Assembly (NCBI GenBank): GCA_018398815.1
Contig: CM031595.1
Span: 131,393,833-131,457,832, forward strand
From: Conus ventricosus
Taxonomy: Eukaryota; Mollusca; Gastropoda; Neogastropoda; Conidae
Direction of reading: 5' to 3'
Length of the DNA stretch: 64,000 bases
Below are positions 1 to 38,672 of this stretch, piece by piece. Each line of letters starts with the position of its first letter. The first letter of the stretch is position 1. The notes under the pieces are model-generated. The model saw only the letters and a list, made by a program, of their open reading frames with translations. It made no database searches and was not told the DNA's origin. A program made the position numbers and the translations under genes.

Positions 1-840
1 GAGACAACGAGGCGACAGCTAACCTCTGCTTCACGCTGTATTTATCGAGCCCTCAGCAAGACGGGCGAGTTCACTTTCCCTTAAGTGAGTCACACCCTTC
101 CTGGTTTTCCAAGCACCTTATATTCGTTCTCAAGAAAGAGAGAACCCGAGTTTAACTGGCTCAACCAATGGAATCACTGGCACACACACATCACACGATT
201 TGTACCAATAAATCCCCAAGTTTATTTTATTCCACCAATGGAATCACTAGTCACCTACACATACACACACACCACAGCTGCTAGCGCCAACAAAGACTTG
301 GGCACCCAGTGGTTAATGCATAACCTCCCATTCAAACTCATGTTCGATTCCCCAAGCTACCCATTGAACTACAGCCTGGGCCTCTCTACCAGCCATGACT
401 GATGCTTCAAGTATTTACTACCTCTATAGACAACAAGGCGCAAACCACTCGATAGGGCCGCAGCCTTCCATTCATTCCTCAGAACAGGGACGACTGAATG
501 GTCGCTGTACTCTGCCGGCAGGCTGACGGTCACCTACCCGTGACGGTCACCTGACACGATCGCCTTCCCTTTCAGGCCCACGGAGAGCCCAGTGAATAGC
601 CAGTGCTCAAAGTGGACACTCTTCTCTACCCAGGACTGGCAGGTCGCCAACTCCTTGTCACTACCCCTCGGACATGCGAAACACTTCCCAGCACTCTCCC
701 TCCTTCAGTATACGACTCGGGGTATCCCCCCCTGGTGATGCCCGAATTCGCACACTTGAAGACCCAAGGAACGTGCTCCAACAACAGCAACTACCCTTAA
801 TTTGCCTAAATGCTCGAGAACATTCGGCCGACTCATTACA
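1..840 (-). mobile_element. Partial long terminal repeat, right-hand part, cut by window edge
   Basis: This stretch matches base for base, with scattered substitutions and one-base indels, the last ~840 bases of the two LTRs at 51638-53252 and 56906-58524. It starts in the middle of the LTR and ends with the same terminus (cgactcattaca here, cgactcatgaca in the others). It may be a solo LTR or the right LTR of an element whose body lies left of the window. Orientation is assigned by analogy with the full element, whose genes read on the minus strand. Short open frames inside it are not genes. Confidence 0.85.
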
Positions 841-2957
841 GGTAACTGATTCAGTTCAAATGTGATTTGCATTTTCTATTCGTATTATTCATATGACCGC
901 ATTAAAACATTTGATATATAGCTGTCAGTCAAGTTGTCGAAAGAAACCTTGTGTCTTATGTTGTCATCTAACTACTTACGTAAGTTACGATATGAACTAA
1001 CAGACAAAAGCGGCTTTGTCTGCTTTGTTCACATCTCGCAGCTTGTTGAAAGTCATATTTGACTCAACAAACATACAACAGCTACTTATTTGGGAAAAAG
1101 GAAGGAAATGGTAGCGCTGGCTATATGCACATCATATGTGTGGTTGATCAAGGCTTGCATCATCATTAAATAATCATTTCATTCTCAGTCTAATGGTAGC
1201 GCTGGCTATATGCACATCATATGTATGGTTGATCAAGGCTGCATCATCATTAATAATCATTTCATTCTCAGTCTGCATGTCTTTTCTCAGCGATCATGCT
1301 TTGTGATGAGGTTATATATTCCAAGCAGTGTAAAAACGGTATTCAAAGGAAGGCAGACTTGCAGAACTTGTGGTTACCATGTTGAGCCAGTAGGTTATCC
1401 ATATGTAAAATACAGGTCTGAGTATTTTGTCATTGACTCACTTGTGTAAAGCAAGTAAGTATGTATAATCACCGTATTTGGAGTGTGTGTGTGTGTGTGT
1501 GTATGCGTGTGTATGTCTCATTTTTCAACGTTGCAGTTTTCATGGCGATTACAAGCACTGGTGTAACCAAAACTGGCAGAACAATAAATATTAAAATAAT
1601 TTCCAACCATCCCTTGCATAATGATGTCATCAATATCAATCCGTGAATCTGCCCTTTTCATCCATTTTTAGTTGAACAAAACTAAGCAATTTTGAATGAA
1701 TTATTATGAGTACAGTAACTGCTTGATACTTAGTAAAAGATGTGTTTCAGTGTTATTTTACATGAGTACTATAACAAATACTGATTACATTCTATCAAAT
1801 TCATTTACTGTGAATTCTACCAAAACAGAGGTGCAGAATTAGAGATATAGATATGCCACTAACATTTCTTGCCAACTATAGCTGAGTTAGACAGTACAAG
1901 TTTATCTTTTATGGTCAAACAAGTAAAGCTGTGGTGATGGAACAAAGGAAACAGTCTACTTATTTCAAGAAAACAAATTTCAAAAGAAAAAGACTCCTGA
2001 ATATGACTTGAATTTTCCTACATCGTAAAACTTCCTGTCAAGTAAAGTGAGAGGAAAATGTCTGTCTGAACAAAGTCAGAAGCAGCACGCATTGCCTTTC
2101 ATACTAGAGTGCTAATTGAGAGCATGTCGACAACCGAGCTCCTCCATCTCGCTTCACCCTCCGCACCCCTCTTCTCCCACTCCTCTCCACTCACCAGCCT
2201 TCTACCTGCATCTTCACCAGCCCCAAGCAAGTGTCTGGCTCAGAGTACTGACTGTACATGTTCTTTGACTTTCACAAAAGCATGCACCCTGTAGCTGTGA
2301 TTTATTGCATTAGATTTGGATTCTGCTTACCTGTCTCCCTTCCCATCAATTTATTGTTTCTCATTTTGTCCTTAGTCTTCCTGTGGTATTATTTGCCACA
2401 TGCAAGTCAAGAGAAAAAACAACAAATGTTGCCTTGTTTTATTTTGTATTGTTAGGAGTTAAGATAATTGTTTTATGCATTGGCATCACGACTGTATTAG
2501 CCAATTGAGCCTTGGTTATCTGTTTTGCTTAGGGTCTCTCTAGTTTAAAATGTTCTTATTTTTCTTTTTTAAAAGATTTCAGATGGAAGAGAGAGAGAAA
2601 ATAAAAGAGTCATCCATCTTAGTACACACATTTTTGGCTTGTTTTGAATTACCAGTATTTGCATGTGTGTCTGTGATTATGCTCATAGCTTCTTTTTTTC
2701 CAGCATACTATTTTGACCCTGTACATCAGTTTTATTGTAACCAGTCTAAAAGTAGACAGTGATATGAAATAATGCATGAATGTCATTAAATTAACTGTAT
2801 GATTAGTATCTGTTTAATTTTGTAAACGTTTCTAAACATGGTGCAGTTCAGATCTAGGGCATGTGTAATGGACAGTATCAAATCAAATTTGAATGGACTG
2901 TAGTTTACCAATTCATTGCACATCAAAATCATACCAGCCATAATAACCTGTCACCAG
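841..2957. other. Non-coding stretch, probably intron of the coiled-coil gene
   Basis: AT-rich sequence between the LTR fragment and the first recognised exon. It holds an 85-bp tandem duplication (1107-1276) and a short TG run near 1485. I see no convincing exon. The upstream exons and the start codon of the coiled-coil gene are not identified and may lie here or left of the window. Confidence 0.5.
1107..1276. repeat. Two-copy tandem duplication, 85-bp period
   Basis: The segment starting aatggtagcgctggctatat at 1107 recurs at 1192 with only a few differences, including one-base indels. Both copies end in cattctcagtct. Similarity is high enough for a fairly recent event. Confidence 0.9.
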
Positions 2958-28864
<25,907 letters not shown>

Positions 28865-30206
28865 AGACAAGGACTTGCAGAGAGGGGTTATGTGCTGTCT
28901 GCTGGCTTGACTGACTTTTTGTTCTGTTGTTGAATGAGGTTGCTTTGGTACTTTTGGTGTGAATGAGCATCCAGTCAGCAGAGAATGGAAGGCAAAGGAT
29001 TATGTGAAATACTCTGCTGTCATGCTGTTTGTTTGAGAAATAGTCTCATTCTGCTTGAATTTTCCTATTATTTATGTTGTTTTGCAGAAAATGGTAGTGG
29101 GGACACCTTCTTCTGATGTAAAAACTGCTACATATGTTTACTTTTTGTATTGTGTGTATGGGTTGTTTTTTTTAATTAAGCAGAATTTCATAGGAAAAGA
29201 AAACCAAAGCACCTGAAAAACACTGTATTCTGCTTACCTAGTCAAAAAGTTAGGATGGATATTTGGTGGTAAAATAATAAGATGGATATTTTGGAGAGTA
29301 AAAAAGATTTACTCTTTTAAACCGATCTTTCCAATTAAGTTTTAGTTGGTATTGACAATGATGGGTATTGAGTATTACAGTACTGAAGAACACATGAGTT
29401 TTAGATACATTAGAATTTAGGCAGGAAGCTTTTTTTTCCTGATGTGAAACGAACCTTTACCTTTTATGCATAAAGTCCTTTTTCATCTTTTTTTGTTTAA
29501 TGTTTCTTGCCCAAACTCCCTTCCTCTGTCTCCCAGCCTCTTCTCCTGTTTGGCAATATTTATAGATTTCATTTTTCAGACACATTCTGAATTGAAGTGA
29601 TCATAGAGATTCTTTGTACTTTTTTTTATGCGTGGCAATAACTATGTTTTATTACGAAGAAAATGGAACATAAATCAATGCCATGAGTTCTGTAGTCATT
29701 GTGCAAGTGTTCTTGCCGAGTATGTTCAAATAAAACTGAATGTGTAATTTCCAGAGGCATTTGTAACCAATTTGTGATAGCCAAACTTTTATGTCAATCT
29801 GTGATCAGTTTGTTAACATTATGTATATCATGATTGCAAAAAGTGTTTGCTAGTGTTGTTACTATATGGCAAAAGAATGAATAAACGTAGATACTGTCAG
29901 GCTCGGTTCCTGTTTCCAAACATGAGAATTTAGAAAAGTTGCAAAAGAGATTAGCAGGAGAATGTTGTTTGTTTTTTTACATGACAGCATTTATTTCTCA
30001 GCTTCTGTAGAACACAAGGCCAAAATTGGACCAATGAGGAATGCATCATAACTCTTTAGATGTTACCAGCATATGATTTAACTATCTTTTGTCACTGCAA
30101 AGTATGTTATCCTGTTGAGGTTGGGCATGTGGCATAATGTTTACCTGTTGCAGTATTGATTGTTGGTATGTTGCTTGTGATCAGAAGTTGTTCTGATTAT
30201 GCAGTA

Positions 30207-30241
<35 letters not shown>

Positions 30242-31627
30242 AAAGCTTGAATGACGAAACCCAGTCTGTGATATCAAAGCAGTTGATGCAATTCTTAGTA
30301 GTGTTGATGGCACTACTAAACAGTAACTGAAAGGTTGGATGTAGGGTGCAGAATATTGAAATGAATTATTTGCTGTTCGGGAAGATTTTGATTCTGCGCT
30401 AAGAAATAGTTCATGTTGTGCAGCCAAAGACAAACATAACTGTTAAAGATTCTAAAGAAAACGGCCTCAGACACTCGTTCAGTAATAATTCTTGATGCTT
30501 TTGAAGACATCTTTGTGTTTTCTCACAACAGTGTGCAGGGGAGGCAAAACCTTTTATCTCACAGATGAATATGTAAGTGATGGCTCATTTATTTTGTCTT
30601 GCAACCAAAGCATTGCACACAAAATATGTTGTCATCAACTGTGATTAAGATACATAACCAAAGTAAAATGGCATGCAGGAAAGCACAGACCTCCACAAAG
30701 GTTGAACAGATCCTTGGTCTGCTCTTTGAGTAACAAGATTTTTTTCCATCAGGGAAGTAATAGTAGATTTGAACTGAGATTGTTACCTCCCATGTGCTTT
30801 TTCTTTTCTTTTTTTTTCTTTTTTTGAAACATGTAATACATATGAACAATACCAAAATGCCAGTGTTTATATCACCAAAAAGATATAATACCATGTGAAA
30901 AGTTCATAATCAGTGAAACATTTGTAATGATCTCACTGAAGGGATCCTACAGTAATGTGATAACTTATGAATCTGTGACACAAATCGGCACCAACATGTA
31001 GCGTGTTCATTCTTGGACAGCATGCTATTTTCCCCTCAAGTTTGGTTAGAAGTAGTATTATTATTTCTGTGTAGTATTGTTGACAGGCCAACAAACAAAC
31101 GGATGTGGGTTAAAAAACACAACTTTCCTGATAGATGTAATCGGCGTTAGCGTGGTCAGCTGGCCTATGAACAACATCACCTTGCTGTATGCGTGACCAG
31201 TAAGTGTAGTCAACAACTATGTTTTTGTTTGATTACCATTACATTACAGTTATATTTCCAAATGGTCAAAGCTTTAGGTGGAAAATAATATCTATGAGTA
31301 GGCAGCCAGGCTCATAAGATTTTTTTGGGAAAAAAGCACATCCTAAAACAGTAAAGATGTATCATGATCTACAGAAAACCATGTCTGTCACATATTCAGA
31401 ATTGATGAAGTTTGTATTTGATGGATCCCTTGCTTTAAAATTCTTTCTCAGATAATCTGTAATGAAGTCCCTTTTGGAATAAAGAAACCGTCCATTTTTT
31501 TTCTCTGGAATTGTATTCACGTATATGGAAGGCTATTCTTTTATGAATTTTTTTCTGTAAGATTTTTATGATTCAAATAAATACATACTTTTACTCTTTG
31601 TGTTCATGTATATGAGTAATTGTGTGT

Positions 31628-31670
<43 letters not shown>

Positions 31671-33000
31671 ATCTTTGCTTGTTTGTTTTCCTTTTCCTGT
31701 CATTGCTTTAAACTCACCCTTCCTCCATACTGCAAAAGGGGCAAAAAGAATAAGTATTGTATATTGTGTATGCCAAACCAGTAAAGTGGGTTTACTGATT
31801 GGTTAGATACCCTGAAAATGGGATTATTTTTCATCTTCCACTTTTTTCATAAACCCAGTTAGTTTTGACAAATCCTGGCATATTTCTTTTGTCAAAAATA
31901 TTTTCAAACTGATATAGACCTTCTAAATGGCCATAATTCCTTAAAAAAAAAGAAGTAAATAAATTAATAAACCATTTAATGATTGCGTTTTTTTTTTAAT
32001 CATATAAGAAAAAATTTAATGTCAAAACAATTTTTTAAAAAGAGCGTTCACATTTTACTAAGATATGCAACTTTTCTGTCAAAAGAGCAAATATATACTT
32101 CACATTCTTTTCTGAACATTATTTTGTTTTCATTTTTTGAAACATTTTGGAAATGATAAAGGTCTTCCTAAAAGGTAATTTATTGATAGAAATCAACTTT
32201 ATTTCCTTTAAAATGACTTTTTGGAAAATATGTCAATAAGAGGTTCTAAAAATGTCATGCAACATTCACTGAAAGAAAAACTTTTTTTTGTTGAAATTGC
32301 ACTTCTGAAAATTTCATTTTGTCTGTAAATTACAATCATTTTTAAAAACCCTTTTGAAAATTTGATGCGCCTGGCCAGTTTGTGGAGTTGAGAGAGAGAG
32401 AGAGAGTGTGTGTGTGTGTGTGTGTGTGTAACAGACAGACTGGCAGTGTGTGTGTGTGTGTGTGTGTGGTGTGTGTGTGTGTAACAGACTGGCAGACAGA
32501 CACAAGAAGAGGAAGAGAGGAACTGAGGGAGAGGAACCAAACTCTGATCGTGGTTCACCAGTTCTTGTGATATAATGATACATACAAAACAGGTTGTTAT
32601 GCCATGCTTATTAACGCACAATACAAAACATTTAAAATAAATATTGTATCTTCAGATAACACAAACACATACACGCGCGCGCACACAAGATTGCCGCGAG
32701 CTCCCTGGTTCTCCCTCTCCGCAGTTCCGTCACACACTGACCTGCCCATGTATTACTTTTGTCGGCTAGGACACCACCCCCGCGGAAACTGCCCAGTGAC
32801 TTGTTAAACAGGGATCTTATTAGCAGGGCTTTCAGACAGCTGGCTTGGAATACTATCCTTCGTGAATCACGTGGGTTAAAGCTGTCAGATACCGTGAGCG
32901 AGCAAGAACGAGGTGTGTGCATGTTACCCGTATTTCACGTGTTCCGTCACTGTCACGGCTGTCTAAATTTCAACAGCTTGAAACAGTTTACACAACCGGC
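28865..33000. other. 3' untranslated and intergenic sequence
   Basis: AT-rich, no convincing exon. AATAAA signals at 29729-29734, 29880-29885 and 31576-31581 are candidate poly(A) signals of the coiled-coil gene; the first two would give a 3' UTR of about 0.9-1.05 kb. TG microsatellites lie at 30206-30240 and 31625-31670. A GA/TG compound repeat lies at 32389-32495. Confidence 0.45.
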
Positions 33001-33313
33001 TTAGTTTCAACAGCTTGAAACAGTTTACACGACCCGCCGGCTTTGTGAGCAGATTCTAATATCACCGGACTGCTCCAGCTGCCACTGACGCGGACTGGTC
33101 ATAGGAAAGCACGTCACCATCCAAAAAGTGCTGTTTATTAGCTCTCACCTCGTCTCGGTTAGAGCGCTGCGCAGTTGTGACACGAAATGAACAGTCGCCC
33201 ATTTGCATTTAATTAATCATTCTGATCAAGTTCTCTCAGGCGACCTAGATCTACAACCAGACAGCCAGTTGAAGAACAACGATAGACGTACGCAGCTTCG
33301 GTGTGTTATTCAG
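32690..33313 (+). promoter_or_regulatory. Possible CpG-rich promoter and untranslated first exon of the downstream gene
   Basis: CpG content rises clearly above the surroundings and CAG|GTCAGT at 33311-33318 is a good donor site. There is no long open frame, so an untranslated exon for the gene with exons at 48007 and 58771 is one explanation. A 33-bp direct repeat (tttcaacagcttgaaacagt...) lies at about 32967 and 33005. Confidence 0.25.
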
Positions 33314-33550
33314 GTCAGTCTGCTTTGTGACGCTTCGCGGCAAGATTTCATTTAGGCTACTTATTTATCTATGTGTTTCAGTGGTTTCTATCGGTTTGTT
33401 AAATTCAGTTTCCTTTTGTAGTGCACGTTAGACGTCGTGGCTAAAGATACCTTTTCGGACCTCCTTCGATCCTATATAATTCGACTTGCCAATCCGTGAA
33501 GACTAATGGCCTATGGGTTTCGATCCTCAGTATTTTTGATTGAAGAAAAG

Positions 33551-34640
33551 AAAAAGAAACACCCGAAGGTGCTGGGGAGGACCCAGAGAAGCACTGTCTT
33601 CACCTGCCTTTAGAGCAGTCCTGTACCACCCTTGGAGGCCTGCGCTGTGTTGACGATGGGTACAGGCACGCACAGGACACTCCATTAAGATATCAAGGGA
33701 CATAACTGCTCCTGAACAGAGGTAAATTAGACTACAGGATGCAGCTCATAACAGCCTTAAAGTAGCATCCCCATGGGTGTACCAGCCCGTATTTCATGAC
33801 TGCAGAGCCCATCAGCGAAAAACACCACCCTCCAGCTGCCGAGCACACCCCACAGACCCAACCACCCCTGCCCACGGACAGATGAAGACAGTGCCACTCC
33901 AGACACAGCCAAGCTTTCGCCATACGGTCTTATGTGCCCTCAAGAGAGAATCCAAAGTTGTAGTCTTTCCCACTGTCAACAGGACTTTCCCTGTGGTCAG
34001 TGGGTCTTTCCTCACCGTCACTGGACCTTCTTCTGTCCAGGGTCAGCCTAGTTAAGGCAAAGAAGAAAAGAAACACCCGAAGTGCTGGGAGGACCCAGAG
34101 AAGCACTGTCTTCACCTGCCTTTAGAGCAGTCCTGTACCACCCTTGGAGGCCTGCGCTGTGTTGACGATGGGTTACAGGCACGCACAGGACACTCCATTA
34201 AGATATCAAGGGACATAAATGCTCTGAACAGAGGTAAATTAGACTACAGGATGCAGCTCATAAACAGCCTTAAAGTAGCAAATCCCCATGGGTGTACCAG
34301 CCGTATTTCATGACTGCAGAGCTCCACAGCGAAAAAACACCACCCCCAGCTGCCAGGCACAACCCCACAGACCAACACCCTGCCCACGGACAGATGAAGA
34401 CAGTGCCACTCCAGACACAACCAGTCTTTCGCCAACGGTCTTATGTGCCCTCAAGAGAGAATCCAAAGTTGTAGTCTTCCCACTGTCAACAGACTTTCCC
34501 TGTGTCAGTGGGTCTTTTCCTCACCGTCACTGGACCTTCTCCAGGGTCAGCCTAGTTAAGGCAAGAAGAAAAAGAAACACCCGAGGTGCTGGAGGACCCA
34601 GAGAAGCACTGTCTTCACCTGCCTTTAGAGCAGTCCTGTA
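33551..34640 (+). repeat. ~510-bp repeat in tandem, 2.1 copies
   Basis: Units begin gaaacacccgaaggtgctgg at about 33557, 34070 and 34574 and end gtcagcctagttaaggc. The third copy stops after ~70 bases. The same repeat occurs singly at 50634-51135. Copies differ mainly by one-base indels. No protein domain is recognised in any frame. Confidence 0.9.
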
Positions 34641-35820
34641 CCCACGTGCCGCGGTCAAATTCGTTGCTCCAGTCAAATTCGTTGCTGGTATACCAGCTTA
34701 GGTTGCTGGTATACGACCTTAGCCAAGAATGACGTCGTTACTATACAAACCCATTGGTGGAGTACAAATGTTACATGAGTTGCTGTCCAGACACCACAGC
34801 TTAAAAAAAACTCCTCCTACATGAAGACCCTAAATTGAAAGACCTTTTCTTTAGTGTGGATTGAATATGTTATTTTAGAAGAAAGGCATGCAACCAGACT
34901 GAAATAAAATTTGAAAAATAACGAGGGGACGCAAATAGGCCGTAAGGCCGAAGGCCAAAAAGCCGGTCCCTACCTACTACTACTACTACTACTACATGAG
35001 AGATGGAGTTGGGGACGGGGTGGTTACTTTAAAACGTCGTTCTTCTAGCGGACTCCCATTGATTTATCGCCATAAGAGATTGACAGAACTGAGAACTGAA
35101 AAAGGTCAAGGGATAAAGATTCACGAAGCTGCTTTCCATCAGTACTTTTTTTCGTGTTTTTCTTTCTTCTTTTTTTTTAAGGTGGAGCCTCCATCCTATT
35201 TTTCCCACCCTTTTTTTGTTTATTTTGTTTTGCTTTGTTTGTTTCTTTGTTTTTCTCCAGACTCTCTCGTACCCTGCAGATCATCATCCATTGAGTGTCC
35301 AAAATCAAGTTGATTATTCTGACTTGTCCATTATTGGACACTCTAATGCAAACTTTGCAAGTGCGCAGGCATACTCATAACCAGAATAGCTATAGTTTAA
35401 TTACAAGTTAAAAGTCTCGGTGCAGGCGCGAATTGTTCGTCTAAGCAGTATATGTGATGTGTGCGCATGGTTGAAAAGACATCTTTGATTCTTCGTGGCC
35501 GTCTCCCCTTCCACCCGTCGACCTTAGTGTATGAGCATTCCCTCAAGGCCGTCCTTGCCGTGGGTGAAAAACAAAAACCACCAAGGGACGGGGAGGGAGC
35601 ACAGCCAGTACTTATCCACTCTTACACCCGCCCCCCCTCTCCACCTACCCCTCCACACCCTGCGAAAACACATAGGCCTACATACACTCCAGTCCCGTCC
35701 CCGCGGCCTCTTCTTCCCACCCGTCCCCCAGTGCAAGCGCAATACCTCTGTGATTACTGGAGATGTCCCCCAACCTGAACACCTTCCCTCCTATCCGGCC
35801 CCACCTTAACGACCCGCCCC
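34641..35820. other. Intergenic or intron; repeat fragments
   Basis: Includes a repeated gtcaaattcgttgct and paired ttgctggtatac motifs (34664-34715), a self-complementary aggccgtaaggccgaaggcc followed by a (TAC)n tail (34936-34995, probably a LINE 3' end), and C-rich sequence at 35600-35830. No gene seen. Confidence 0.5.
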
Positions 35821-35821
35821 G

Positions 35822-36800
35822 TACCCTTCCCATCCTCATGATATCGTGAAGCAGACTTCTTGATCAATCAATACGAAAAAGACTGAAGTGATGCACCAGC
35901 CAGCCCCGGGAAAGCCATACGTTGAACCAGTCATCGCCATCACTTGACAGCAACTGAACGCGGTGGATAAGTTCACCAACCTAGGCAGCACTCTGTCCAG
36001 AAACGTCATCGATGATGAGGTGAATGCCCGGCTCGCCAAAGCCAGTGCCGCTTTTGGCAGACTCCACAAGAACGTATGGAAGAGGAGAGCATCGCCCTAG
36101 AGACCAAGATCAAGGTGTATCGGGCCATAGTTCTCACCATGCACACTGCTCTAGCGCTGTGAAACATAGTCTGTTTACCAGCATCACGCCAGGAAACTGA
36201 ACCATTTCCACACCACTTGCCTCGGAAGACTCATGGGCATTAAGTGGCAAGACAAGATTCCGGACACTGAAGTCCTCACTTGTGCTGGCCTGCCTAGCAT
36301 CTTCACAACCCTGATGCAGTCACAGCTTCGCTGGGCAGGTCACGTAGTTCGCATGTTTGACCATCGGCTGCCAAAGAAACTATTGTTTGGCGAATTGCAG
36401 CAGGGCAAACGCTGTCATGGAGGCCAGAGGAAGCCTTTCAAAGACAACCTCAAATCCTCCCTGAAGGCCTTCAACATCAGCCACACAACATGGGAGCAGA
36501 CTGCCCAGGACAGAGATGGGTGTCGATCAGCTGTCCGCAAAGGTGGAGACCTGTGAAAGCAACAGAACTGCTGAAGCTGAGCAGCGCAGGATGATCAGGA
36601 AGACCAGTGTCAACAGATCTCCAGCTGCTGCCACCATCCCCTGTCAGTACTGTGATAGATCTTTCCGGGCGCAGATCGGCCTGACCAGCCATCTACGTAC
36701 TCGCCCCCGATCCCAGGATGACTAGATGGTCTTAGTCGTCTCGACGGACAACAAACTACCCTTCCCACCCTCTCATGATATCGTGAAGCAGACTTCTTGA
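35822..36800 (+). mobile_element. Truncated LINE copy flanked by a ~40-bp direct repeat
   Basis: cccttcccatcctcatgata then tcgtgaagcagacttcttgat at 35824-35864 recurs at 36759-36801 with two differences and a two-base indel. The repeat brackets the LINE remnant and fits an unusually long target-site duplication. Confidence 0.65.
35865..36725 (+). pseudogene. LINE ORF2 C-terminal remnant with C2H2 finger
   Basis: In several frames one reads the reverse-transcriptase tail: KFTNLGSTLSRNVIDDEVNA, ARLAKASAAFGRLHKNVW, then MGIKWQDKIPDTEVLTCAGL, SQLRWAGHVVRMFDHRLPKK and finally CQYCDRSFRAQIGLTSHLRT, a C2H2 finger typical of the end of such LINE proteins. Stops and frameshifts (near 35948, 36100, 36160, 36540) make it dead. 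The 5' part with the catalytic domains is absent. It is flanked by a ~40-bp direct repeat. Confidence 0.8.
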
Positions 36801-36856
36801 TGCTTCAGGTTGTCGGTTTACTAGTTGTCTGCGTGCACATGCCGGCGCGCGCGAAC

Positions 36857-36869
36857 ACACACACACACA

Positions 36870-36918
<49 letters not shown>

Positions 36919-37032
36919 GAGTGAGTGCGTGCGAACGCGCGCGCACACACACGCACACTCGTGCGCACGCACGCATGCACGCGCGCACACACAAACACGC
37001 GCGCGCGCGCGCACACACAGGCGCGCGCGCGC
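36857..37032. repeat. CA and CG-rich microsatellite
   Basis: (CA)n, then GCGCGCGCACAC-type alternating purine/pyrimidine runs, prone to Z-form DNA. Confidence 0.95.
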
Positions 37033-37129
37033 CACATTAAATTAACAATACTGTTACGACTAGATTTCTACTACCATTACCGCTGCCACTACGGGATAGT
37101 TAATGATTCATCTGAAAACTGAAATGCAT

Positions 37130-37950
37130 GGACTCGGGGGTAGAGTTAAAATACGCACGTGCCTAAACTAACTCCCGGGGAGTTACTTTCGATCAAGAAA
37201 TGTTGATCCAGATTGACGGGGAGTTAAAAAATAGAAAGGGGGGGGGGGGTAGTCATTCAGGCCTTATGCCAGGACTGCCCCCCCCCCACACACACACACA
37301 CACACTCACACGACAGACACTTGACACATGACACTCACTTGAAAACATTACTTGACAAGGGTAAAGATCCTAGGCTAACACAAAAGCCTATTAATCCAAT
37401 CTGTCTTTGATAAACACTAATAATAGTAAACAAAGCTGACTAGAAGCATGCAGAAGAGAGAGAGAGGAGGGGGGGGGGGGGGGGGGAGGAGGAGAGAAAG
37501 AGAGAGAGAGAGAGGGGGGGTAAAAGAAAAAGAAAAACAGAGGGCGGGAGTGGGGGGACACTAGAGACACTGAGATAAACAGACGGGCAGACAGACAAGC
37601 AAAGAGAGAGGGAGAGAGATTAAGAGAGACAAACAGACGGGCAAGCAAAAAGGCAGACAGACAAGCAAGGAGAGTGAGAGTGAGCGAGAGACTGATAGAA
37701 AGTTGGGGGGGGGGGGGGGAGACAGGCAGACAGACAGAGAGGGGGAGGGAGGGGGGTGTATATTAAATGTTTATTTATCATATCGTGACTAACACATAAA
37801 ACTGAATGTTTTGGGGTGGGGGAGTTAATCGAAAACGGGGGGGGGGGGGGGGGGGGGGGTCATTCTGGCGTGGTTTGTATTAATTCCCGGGGAGTTAAAA
37901 TTGGCACGTACTAATTCTAACTCCCGGGGAGTTAAAAAGTGGAGGGAGTT
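37130..37950. mobile_element. Candidate foldback element with CCCGGGGAGTTA motifs and G-runs
   Basis: gcacgtgcctaaactaactc then ccggggagtta at 37156-37186 resembles the reverse complement of taattcccggggagttaaaa then ttggcacgtac at 37881-37911. The motif aactcccggggagtt, itself nearly palindromic, occurs near 37172 and 37919. Inside are poly-G tracts (about 37240, 37470, 37706, 37838) and GA-rich sequence. No target duplication or open frame. Confidence 0.35.
37838..37859. repeat. Poly-G tract
   Basis: About 22 uninterrupted G; other G-runs lie at 37240-37250, 37468-37486 and 37706-37719. Confidence 0.9.
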
Positions 37951-38439
37951 AAAATGGATCGTTACACCGGTAAACTGTAAACCGCATGACCCCATAGCAG
38001 TATAACCGTGAACTCTGACCTAAGGGACTGCTACTCTCATCCTATAGGCCCTATTCAGCAAGGCTTTCGAGAATCATACTCGTTGAAAATAAAAGAAACG
38101 CACAGACGAAAGACCTTGCAAGTGAGCAGAAAGGTGCTGACAAAATAATACGGTTCACACCCAGTTTTAGTGACAAGATTCTGATTTGCATTTTGCTACT
38201 AACGAATATGTTAATCTTTGTAACTCGGCCACTTCTGCCGAAATAACTGTATGACCATAACACCAAAAACAGTACCGTCTTACATGACAGTGTGTCAGGT
38301 GAAGTAGAATCTACTTCTTCTTCTTCCAGATGGGGATGTTTAACCTGCCCCGTGCCCACAGTCTTCAAGTAGACTATTCTGGCACACAGGTTGCATGCAT
38401 TGTGTATTTTCGTGTAGCCGGTACTCACCCGTCTTAGGA

Positions 38440-38672
38440 CATGAGCATCGGGATCTTTAGAGTCCGTATATGGTCTTTAGTGCACATGTGACACAGACTA
38501 GACCTCGGTTTATAGTCCCATCCGAACGACTATAGGGGGGGGAGGGGGGGGGGGGGGATGGAGTCAGAACCAATGTTAACTCCCGAGGGAAAAATCCCCC
38601 TATACCGAAATTCGAACCCGCAACCCCAGGATCACGAGTCCGGCGCTCTACCAACTGAGCTATCGGCCCCCC
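38440..38672 (-). mobile_element. tRNA-derived SINE, copy 1
   Basis: On the minus strand TAGCTCAGTTGG (A box, 38651-38662) and GGGTTCGAAT (B box, 38610-38619) at tRNA spacing, followed by a body that contains ggagttaacattggttctga and tatagtcg. The same body and head occur at 60165-60388, so it is a family and not a tRNA gene; the acceptor stem is not maintained. Confidence 0.8.

Noticed and set aside
1..840. Host gene fragments from several short frames
   Set aside because: The stretch is LTR sequence present three times in the window.
33777..34701. Open frames with MYQPVFHDCRAHQRKTPP-like peptides
   Set aside because: They recur only because the ~510-bp repeat recurs; frames are not conserved between copies, as indels shift them.
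38600..38672. tRNA gene on the minus strand
   Set aside because: A and B boxes are good but the acceptor stem does not pair and the sequence continues into a SINE body shared with 60165-60388.
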